Source of the DNA: Aselliscus stoliczkanus
Lineage: Eukaryota > Chordata > Mammalia > Chiroptera > Hipposideridae
Reading direction: 5' to 3'
Assembly (NCBI GenBank): GCA_033961575.1
Contig: CM066740.1
Span: 15,289,501 to 15,353,500, forward strand
Length of the DNA: 64,000 bases
Shown here piece after piece: positions 60,801 through 64,000 of this stretch (position 1 is its first letter; each line of letters begins with the position of its first letter). The notes below the pieces were generated by a model, which saw nothing but the letters and a program-made list of their open reading frames with translations, did no database searches and was not told where the DNA came from. Both the position numbers and the translations under genes were made by a program.

Positions 60801-61083
60801 GGAGCTGGAAGACAGCTCAGACACTGGAAGCAAAGAAGGATGGCCATGGACTCACCAACGCTGGGGAGTGAGGCAGTGGGTGCAGGAGGGGGCTGTTTTG
60901 TCCCCTCATTAGCCCACTTTTAGGATGCCCTGCAGTATCTTGACTCCACCACAGATTTAGTGTCAGTGAATAAAGAACTAACCTGCAGTGAGTCAAAATG
61001 CAGAGACTATTTATTTTTGGATTTGTGATGACATACCTCTTTCTGTTGTTCTGGAAACATCTTCAGCACAGGACACGATCAAT
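34008..61083 (-). CDS. SNX10: SNX10 gene, sorting nexin 10 (all coding exons; first exon outside or unseen)
   Basis: Small PX-domain sorting nexin. In the known family it binds PtdIns3P on endosomes, works with the V-ATPase, and is needed for osteoclast ruffled-border acid secretion and ciliogenesis; human loss causes recessive osteopetrosis. Six coding exons join in frame to 201 residues plus stop, the same length as I recall for the human protein. The PX core is complete: basic patch CVRRRYREF at residues 49-57 (R51, R52, R53), the proline loop PELPSK at 74-79, and RRQGLEDFL at 94-102. The C-terminal tail is acidic then serine-rich. Compared with my memory of human SNX10, the only changes I notice are V73 (human L), F for L in the serine-rich tail, and MS for VN near the C-terminus. 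Every intron is GT-AG on the minus strand. The span runs from an inferred cleavage site near 34008 to the acceptor of the start-codon exon. Identity is near certain; the 3' end is approximate. Confidence 0.97.
34025..34030 (-). promoter_or_regulatory. Candidate SNX10 polyadenylation signal AATAAA
   Basis: TTTATT on the plus strand reads AATAAA on the SNX10 strand, about 1.02 kb after the stop codon. A T- and GT-rich element follows within 30 nt, the usual arrangement around a cleavage site. This is inferred from sequence only. Confidence 0.45.
35053..35134 (-). CDS. SNX10: SNX10 terminal coding exon with TGA stop
   Basis: The 82 coding nucleotides complete a Ser codon and encode [12 protein letters not shown], a further serine run and KMSTAPQES, ending at TGA (35055-35053). 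The acceptor is CTTCTTTTCCAG. The intron before it is 451 bp (35135-35585). It is the last coding exon, and the 3'UTR continues to lower coordinates without an obvious splice site. Confidence 0.96.
35586..35798 (-). CDS. SNX10: SNX10 coding exon 5 (PX C-terminal helices and acidic linker)
   Basis: A 213-nt exon covering residues 104-175. It includes [20 protein letters not shown], the segment around [17 protein letters not shown], and the acidic stretch [17 protein letters not shown]. The acceptor TTACACAG precedes 35798; the donor after 35586 is GTATTT. An open reading frame continues past the donor to 35543, but that extension is intronic, because the spliced frame continues into the terminal exon with the expected residues. 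Confidence 0.97.
38660..38700 (+). repeat. (TA)n(CA)n microsatellite
   Basis: About 5 TA units followed by 15 CA units. Confidence 0.95.
38851..38894 (+). repeat. (GT)n microsatellite
   Basis: 22 perfect GT units, 150 bp from the complementary (CA)n. Confidence 0.97.
40200..40360 (+). repeat. L2 LINE 3' end
   Basis: CCACTAGAATGGAAACTTCA, TGAAGACAAGGATTTGTGTC, CTGTATCCCCAGTACCCAGC, then TTAATAAAAGG. Confidence 0.75.
40435..40565 (+). repeat. MIR SINE fragment
   Basis: CAAGGCTCAAAGGAATTAAG, TGACTTTTCCATGGTTGTAT, ACCTGGAACCCAGC resemble the MIR 3' half. Confidence 0.5.
41516..41767 (+). repeat. MIR SINE, nearly full length
   Basis: GAGTGCTTTACATCTGTTAG, CTCATTTAATCCTCTCAACA, TTAACCCCATTTTACAGATG, AGGATTTGAACCCAGGAAGT: a well-preserved MIR. 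Confidence 0.9.
42398..42496 (-). CDS. SNX10: SNX10 coding exon 4 (PX proline loop and helix)
   Basis: A 99-nt exon for the end of codon 71 through residue 103 plus two bases of codon 104. It carries [14 protein letters not shown] and [11 protein letters not shown]. The acceptor is TTATAAG (weak pyrimidine tract) and the donor GTAAGTG. It is separated from the previous exon by only 155 bp (42497-42651), the shortest intron in the gene. Residue 73 is Val, where I recall Leu in human. Confidence 0.97.
42652..42752 (-). CDS. SNX10: SNX10 coding exon 3 (PX phosphoinositide-binding basic motif)
   Basis: A 101-nt exon for residues 38-71, starting [12 protein letters not shown] and carrying the [14 protein letters not shown] segment. 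R53 of this motif corresponds to the conserved PX arginine that contacts the PtdIns3P phosphate; R51 is the residue altered in human osteopetrosis. The acceptor is TAAACAG and the donor GTAAGT. The exon ends two bases into the codon for V71, so the splice is phase 2 and matches the next exon's leading A. Confidence 0.97.
43330..43520 (-). repeat. MIR SINE
   Basis: The plus strand reads AGGCCTGGCTCTGCTACAGG, ACAAGTCACTTAAACTTCAG, GGGGTGGTTGTGAGGACAGA, the MIR reverse complement. Confidence 0.75.
43525..45265. other. SNX10 intron sequence, nothing recognised
   Basis: Unique-looking intronic DNA with no supported gene or recent transposon. Confidence 0.4.
45270..45550 (+). repeat. Ancient hAT-type MER DNA transposon remnant
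   Basis: TGTGGGCCAAATCCAGCTTG, CAAATAAAGTCTTATTGGAA, CACTCATTCATTTATGTATT, TTTATGGCTGCTTTCACCCT, ACTGTATGGCCCACAGAGC: the well-known GGCCAAATCCGGCCC-type mammalian non-autonomous element. Confidence 0.75.
46114..46200 (-). CDS. SNX10: SNX10 coding exon 2 (PX domain start)
   Basis: An 87-nt phase-0 exon encoding residues 9-37, beginning [18 protein letters not shown] and ending DYEICIH. The acceptor is CTTACAG and the donor GTAAGTATG. It encodes the first beta strands of the PX fold, including the Y32 region. It is identical to human SNX10 as far as I remember. Confidence 0.97.
46201..47448. other. SNX10 long intron, 3' part, nothing recognised
   Basis: Unique-looking AT-rich intronic DNA next to coding exon 2. 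Confidence 0.4.
47449..47491 (+). repeat. (GT)n microsatellite
   Basis: About 21 perfect GT units. Confidence 0.97.
48465..48650 (-). repeat. MIR SINE
   Basis: The plus strand shows TTCTGGCTGACCCACTTCCT, GAGCCTCTGTTTCCATGCCC, GGAAAATGGGAATAATGCCT, the MIR reverse complement. Confidence 0.75.
48660..49590. other. SNX10 intron sequence, nothing recognised
   Basis: Unique-looking; slightly GC-richer near 49260-49590, possibly the 5' part of the following L2. Confidence 0.35.
49600..50400 (+). repeat. L2 LINE, interrupted by a SINE
   Basis: GTATCACTTTCCTGCTGAAA, ATCCTTCAAAACCCGTCCCA, ATGGCTTTGAACGAGTGGAT, CTCTGCCAGAACCGCTGTCC, then past the SINE GGAAAACCTTCTGGAATCCC, and an end with GGATGAATAAATGAATG. 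It is a long L2 relic. Confidence 0.75.
49997..50101 (-). mobile_element. Short tRNA-derived SINE in SNX10 intron
   Basis: The plus strand has poly(T), GGGCAGTGTCACTGGCCCTC, GGGACCCGAACCGGGGCCGC, CCAAGCCAGCGCTTAACCAC, TCGGCCAGCCC. Perfect target duplication TCCAATTCACTTTT (49983-49996 and 50102-50115). Sense with respect to SNX10. Confidence 0.95.
50405..51340. other. SNX10 intron, possible conserved non-coding sequence
   Basis: Repeat-poor. The part at 51000-51160 is rich in TTAATAAC, TTAATGAC, CTAATGAC and TTTAATCTAA sites, suggestive of a homeodomain-bound element, not proven. Confidence 0.25.
51360..51720 (+). repeat. MIR SINE interrupted by a younger SINE
   Basis: GGCATTGACACATACCAGGA before, and TTTTACACACATTTACTTGT, CAACAATCCTCAGAGGTCAG, TCCCTTTTTACAGGAAAG after the insertion. 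Confidence 0.75.
51411..51520 (-). mobile_element. Short tRNA-derived SINE in SNX10 intron
   Basis: Poly(T), GAGCAGTGTCACTGGCCCTC, GGGACCCGAACCGGGGCCGC, CCAAGCCAGCGCTTAACCAC, CACTCGGCGGGTCCC. Perfect 11-bp target duplication ATGGTAAGTGT (51400-51410 and 51521-51531). Sense with respect to SNX10. Confidence 0.95.
51885..51945 (+). repeat. L2 LINE 3' terminus
   Basis: AGCATCAAGCACAGTATTAG and CACATAGTAAGTGCTCATGA are typical of the L2 3' end. Confidence 0.65.
52080..53490 (+). repeat. Old L1 ORF2 3' part, interrupted by a SINE
   Basis: GAAGACTCAACATAGCAAAG, CTACAGGCTTAATAGAAGTC, CAAAAATTAACTCAAAATGG, then after the insertion GGACCTAGGACTAGATGAAG, GAGGACTTGTATCTAGAAAA and GGGAAGTGCAAATTAACACC follow the L1 ORF2 C-terminal order. 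Many stops; inactive. Antisense to SNX10. Confidence 0.85.
52599..53060 (+). mobile_element. Long composite tRNA-derived SINE in SNX10 intron
   Basis: Head GGCAGGCCAAGTGGTGCATT, GGGCCAGTGACATTGCGCCC, CTACAGCTAAGATGGTGAAC, imperfect GTGAGTGACTGGCACCCGGC tandem zone, ACTAGACTGAAGAACAAAAA, tail CCAATAAAATCTTTT. The target duplication AAAAACATATAYAGGAG (52582-52598 and 53061-53077) has one mismatch. Antisense to SNX10. Confidence 0.93.
53812..53845 (+). repeat. (ATTC)n short tandem repeat
   Basis: About seven ATTC units with one variant. Confidence 0.85.
53850..55190. other. SNX10 intron, mostly unrecognised
   Basis: Holds a purine-rich stretch near 54950-54992 and an ancient-repeat-like 3' end near 54880-54930 (TTTGTGTGTGTTTAAAATTT). 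No gene. Confidence 0.35.
55195..55265 (+). repeat. (ATAG)n/(AT)-rich tandem repeat
   Basis: Imperfect ATATAG and ATAGAT units. Confidence 0.8.
55280..55600 (-). repeat. Ancient L1 fragment
   Basis: TACGTCTAATTGACATATAC, TGTTTTATGTCTTGCTTTAT and TTAGATATGCAGAAAAATTA resemble reverse-complement old L1. Low certainty. Confidence 0.35.
55620..57450. other. SNX10 intron; possible conserved element at 56520-57050
   Basis: No recent repeats. The segment at 56520-57050 is rich in TAAT, TTAAT and CAATTA-type sites (CATCTAATTATTCTTATTAA, GTAAATTAAAGCTGCACGCA, GATTAATTAGTAATATTGGC), which would fit a developmental enhancer. Inference only. Confidence 0.3.
57454..58051 (+). mobile_element. 5'-truncated L1 3'UTR insertion with internal (AT)n
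   Basis: GCCAGAGAAAGACAAATACC, TGATCTCACTTATATGTAGA, AAAACTGATGGTTGCTAGAT, (AT)n at 57838-57872, CAGGATGTGGAGTACAGTGG, TTGCACACTTGAAACTAATA, A-rich tail. Target duplication AGAAATAAGCTCCYAA (57438-57453 and 58052-58067) with one mismatch. Antisense to SNX10. Same subfamily as 8800-9290. Confidence 0.92.
57838..57872 (+). repeat. (AT)n within L1 3'UTR
   Basis: About 17 AT units located between the two halves of the L1 3'UTR. Confidence 0.95.
58070..58640. other. SNX10 intron, partly L2-like
   Basis: 58080-58240 (CAGGGTCAGATCTTAGAGGG, TTTTGACTTTGTTCTAAGAG) resembles the reverse strand of an L2; the rest is AT-rich and unrecognised. Confidence 0.35.
58645..59116 (+). mobile_element. Long composite tRNA-derived SINE in SNX10 intron
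   Basis: Head GGGGCCAGCCAAGTGGCTCG, GGTTAAGAGTTGGCTTGGGA, CTACAGCTAAGATGGTGAAC, a long imperfect tandem zone (GTGAGTGGCTGGCAGCCAGC, ATGAGCGGCCAGCAACTGGC), ACTAGACTGAAGAACAAAAG, C-rich tail, CAATAAAGTCTT. The target duplication AAAATGTRCC (58632-58641 and 59117-59126) is imperfect. Antisense to SNX10. Confidence 0.92.
59250..59720 (+). repeat. Old solo LTR of an endogenous retrovirus (class not assigned)
   Basis: AACTCTGGACACCAAGGCTT, GGTCACACATCGATGCCGAG, GGACAACCAGGAGCTCTGCA, TCCTTTCCCTGTAAAAAAAA, CTGTAACCATGAGTATAATA and CTCTCAGTGAGTTCCATC follow an LTR sequence common in mammals. No internal coding region accompanies it. Confidence 0.6.
60280..60330 (+). repeat. Imperfect (TG)n-rich tract
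   Basis: GTGTGTGCATGTGTGAGTGT with interruptions. Confidence 0.7.
60335..61036. other. SNX10 intron flank, nothing recognised
   Basis: GC-moderate unique-looking intronic DNA up to the donor of the start-codon exon. Confidence 0.4.
61037..61083 (-). CDS. SNX10: SNX10 start-codon exon (CDS 61060-61037, 5'UTR 61061-61083)
   Basis: Read on the minus strand, ATG at 61060 encodes MFPEQQKE, the SNX10 N-terminus, and is followed directly by a GTATGT donor. A polypyrimidine tract ending TTTTTTAG lies just above 61083. The exon therefore has 23 nt of 5'UTR and is preceded by at least one non-coding exon not recognised in this window. The coding piece is 24 nt (8 codons, phase 0). The following intron (46201-61036) is the longest in the gene seen here, at about 14.8 kb. 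Confidence 0.95.
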
Positions 61084-62435
61084 CTAAAAAATAAGATACC
61101 AACACTCAGTGATGCGGAACCTCCATCCTGGCACAGGTGAGCCTCTCATGACCTCCCACCCAAATCCCCCGAGGGAGCCTGCCCACTCTCAGTCCCTGAA
61201 AGGGAACCCTCCGCTGCTCCCACCCTCCTGTCCACTGCTGACCAGACCACGGTGAACATCAGTCCACACGGGGATGGGGAGTTTGGGAAATGGCAAGTCC
61301 AAGGCAGGTGGATGATGACAGGCCCTCAAAGTGGAAGGCCAGACAGAGTTAGGCTAGAGTTGCAGCCTTGGTGAATCAGAGGAGGCTGAAGATGTGGGCA
61401 AGCACTGGGGCCCTGAGGGGCAGTGAGGGATGCTGGTTGGCACAGATGGAGAGAATACAAAAGATGCCCACAGAGATCTACCACTGAGAACAGCCCTGCC
61501 AGTTTGATTAGCAGCCCAACCTTTCAAGGAACAGGTCATTCTTGTGACATTTAAACTATGCCAGAGTTAGGATACGTGATGGTGTGGCCAAGGGAACCTG
61601 GATTCTGACCTTCCAGTTAGCGCAGTCAGCCTATCAGTTGATTCCAGGCCTCACATGTCCTGGGGTTGCCTATTGTTCTTTAAACCCCCATTTATTACAA
61701 AAACTCACTGAAGTAACATCTGCTCCCTGCCAAAATTAAAATGAAGTCCCCTGGGCCTTTAGAGCTCCTTCTTTGCTCGGCCCGCTCCAAACTCTTTGGA
61801 GTGTACTTTCTCTTGTAATAATGGTCCTTGAGCCATTCTCCACTGCTCGGGCCCACTTCTAAGTCTTTGAAGTATACTATCTCTTCTAATCGACTGCTCT
61901 TTCACCACTTAAAAAAAAAATTAAATCCCCTGACTATATGCACCCCTGTGTATTCTTACCACTGAAAAGTACCTATGGCAGCATAGTTGCTATTGGCCTT
62001 TATTTTGACAATATCAAGTCTGACCACATTTTCCAGATAATTATTATCATCCACAAATATTTCCCGAGTCTCTACTAACACCCTTGGCAGTGGAGGGAAT
62101 ATGAGAAAGCAAGAACACTAGGTCTGGCCTCCAGCCCCGCATAGTGTCGGGAGGAGATAACCCACAGCAGACTCAGGAAAGGAGGTCCCACAGGAGGCGG
62201 GAGAAACACCCACAAGCAGCAGGTGGGCGTCCAAGGGGGAGGAAGTTCCTTTCACCTGGAGTGGGCAAGGGGACCCACGGAGAAGGCAGGGAGAACGGGG
62301 GAATCTCAGTGTTCACAAAAAGGAGAATAACAGGTGTGACAATGGCATGCACACAGGATGGAAGACAGCGTGATGGACAGTCCAGAGATGGTGACCAGGC
62401 CAGCTCAGCTGAGGGAAAGGGTTCGTGGAGGGTGG
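61084..62435. other. SNX10 upstream intron, nothing recognised
   Basis: No CpG island and no first-exon candidate seen; this is expected to be the first intron. Confidence 0.4.
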
Positions 62436-62840
62436 AATGGGTTGAATTGTTGGCACCAAAAAGGTATGTCCGCACCCTAACCTCTGGAACCTGTGAATGC
62501 GATCTTATTTCTAAAAAGGGTTTTTGCAGGTCCGTGGGCCCTAAATCCAAAGACAAGTGACCTTATAAGGGACAGAAGAGGAGAAGACACCCACCCACAC
62601 CCAGCAAGGCCAGGGGAAGATGGAGGCAGAGATTGGAGTGACGTGGCCACAAGCCAAGGACACCTGGAGCCAGCAGAAGCTGGAAGGGGCCAGGGCCCTC
62701 CCCTACAGCCTTCAGAGGGTGCACAGCCCTGCCGACACCTTGATCTCAGACCTCAGAATCGTGAGAGAATAAATTTCTGTTGTTTAAAGATACCAAGTTT
62801 GTAGTAATTTTCTTATGGCAGCCCTAGGACATTAATACAG
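62436..62840 (+). repeat. MLT1-type MaLR solo LTR
   Basis: TGGGTTGAATTGTTGGCACC, CCTGTGAATGCGATCTTATT, GGGCCCTAAATCCAAAGACA, TGCCGACACCTTGATCTCAG, GTGAGAGAATAAATTTCTGT, AGCCCTAGGACATTAATACA match the MLT1/MST LTR order, including its AATAAA. No internal region. Confidence 0.85.
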
Positions 62841-62889
62841 AGGTTTGTGGGGATGAGATTGGAAAGATCGGCTGGGGTTGCAATTTGGG

Positions 62890-63240
62890 AGTGAGGAATT
62901 CATTCATTCAAAATATTTATGGAGCTCCTACTATGTGCCATGTGCCGGACGAGAAGTGGGACATACAGTGGTGTGCAGAGCCGACTCAGAGCTTATGAGA
63001 TGACTTCATAATTATAATGTGGAAATGATATGAAAGGAAAGGAAAGGACACTCTGTCATAAGAACAGGGGGACTAAATGGGGTGGGGGGTGAGGGGAGTG
63101 TTGGCTGGGAAGGCTTTACTGAGAAAGTGGCACTTAAGCTGAGGCAGAAAGGACGGAGTGATTTAGCCAGGAATGGAAAAGGAGAAAGGCACTCTAAGCA
63201 GAGGCACTGGCACTAGCAAAGGGGCAGCGGCTGCAGGGAG
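62890..63240 (-). repeat. L2 LINE fragment
   Basis: The plus strand reads ATTCATTCATTCAAAATATT, GAGCTCCTACTATGTGCCAT, GGCACTTAAGCTGAGGCAGA, the L2 reverse complement. Confidence 0.75.
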
Positions 63241-63369
63241 CGGCAGCTCAAGAGTTAGAGTCATTGCAGGGATTCCTGAATCAGATCCAAGTAGACCGAG
63301 GCTGCCTCCATCTCGGGATCTGGCCGTGTTTCCTACACACACCACGCTGCTCAGCACAGCTGAGCCTCT

Positions 63370-63620
63370 GCCCAGGTGGGTCCTCTCCCCTCAGGCCTTC
63401 ATGCCTCCCTCATTTCCCTGCAAACTCCCACTTCTCTTCCACGATTCTGCTCAGAAATCATTTCCCCTCCGAGTCCAGCCAGCTCTTTCCCATCCTGAGA
63501 CAACGCGTTGTACAAGTCAGTCCCCTGTTAACATAACCTCATTTGCATCACAATAGGTGCATATTCTGTCTCCCCAACTGATTGAATTTCTCCAACAGAG
63601 CATATCTGTGTTCCCTTGTG
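63370..63620 (+). repeat. L2 LINE fragment
   Basis: TGCAAACTCCCACTTCTCTT, CTGCTCAGAAATCATTTCCC, then a diverged 3' part. Confidence 0.5.
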
Positions 63621-64000
63621 TAATTAAACTTCACAGCCATCTGGTGAGAGACGTTTGAATGTCCTCACTGTACACAACTTAAGAAAACGGAAGCGGAAGG
63701 ATGAAGCTGCCCAAGTTCACACAGGGAGAGAGCTCAAGTCCAGTGCCAACTCAAGCAGTCTGCTTTCCAACCCTTCCATTGCCCAAGGCTGCGTCTGTGA
63801 CTATGTGACATGAACCAACTTCAAAGTGTGGGTCTTAATTCTCCCTAAAGGGCTGGAGCCTTTCCCACCCAGGCAGGACTCTGCAATTCTAACAGGGTGT
63901 GGTCCACGCTGAGATGCTACTGATCCAGTCAAATTGTGAAAGGAGGAAACTGAAAAGTATAAACCAAAACATCACAGAGAACAACATGGTCCATCATTAA

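Noticed and set aside
62144..62560. 138-codon frame near the right end
   Set aside because: Its 3' part lies in the MLT1-type LTR, an overlapping opposite-strand frame is equally open, and no domain is visible.

Overview
The window is nuclear DNA of a placental mammal. It has intron-rich, low-density coding sequence, CpG islands, ancient MIR, L2, hAT and MaLR repeats, laurasiatherian-type L1 elements and lineage-specific tRNA-derived SINEs. The SINE head resembles SINEs I remember from rhinolophoid bats (Rhin-1-like), and so does the long form's CAATAAAATCTTT tail. An insectivorous yinpterochiropteran bat is my best guess, at moderate confidence; a repeat-library search would settle it.

The only protein-coding gene I can support is SNX10 (sorting nexin 10), on the minus strand. 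All six coding exons are present (CDS pieces 61060-61037, 46200-46114, 42752-42652, 42496-42398, 35798-35586 and 35134-35053). They total 606 nt, which is 201 codons plus a stop, in one intact frame with GT-AG splice sites throughout. The 5'UTR is cut by a further splice acceptor at 61083, so the promoter and first non-coding exon lie beyond position 64000 or unseen upstream. A plausible poly(A) signal at 34025-34030 gives a 3'UTR of about 1 kb.

Layout. 1-30 kb is intergenic DNA downstream of SNX10. It holds a CpG island (about 5.8-6.4 kb), a decayed coding-like block (1.4-2.0 kb), an unexplained CpG-bearing repeated segment (4.4-4.7 kb), two internally deleted L1 copies (10.4-14.6 kb), several SINEs and long repeat-poor stretches. 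30.2-31.6 kb is a strong CpG island with a TATA-like box and a direct repeat of RFX-like half-sites, with no recognisable protein. It is probably the promoter of an unassigned, possibly non-coding, transcript. 31.6-35.05 kb is repeat-poor and AT-rich and includes the SNX10 3'UTR. 35-61 kb is the SNX10 body, with introns holding MIR, L2, hAT, L1 and SINE copies and microsatellites. 61-64 kb is SNX10 upstream or first-intron sequence with an MLT1-type LTR and L2 pieces.

The most notable observations are: (i) two L1 copies in opposite orientations sharing one internal deletion junction, which points to a non-autonomous deleted L1 lineage; (ii) two size classes of one SINE family, a short poly(A)-tailed head and a long composite with an AATAAA/TCTTT tail; (iii) the RFX-like repeat in the orphan CpG island; (iv) the repeated motifs at 4.4-4.7 kb.
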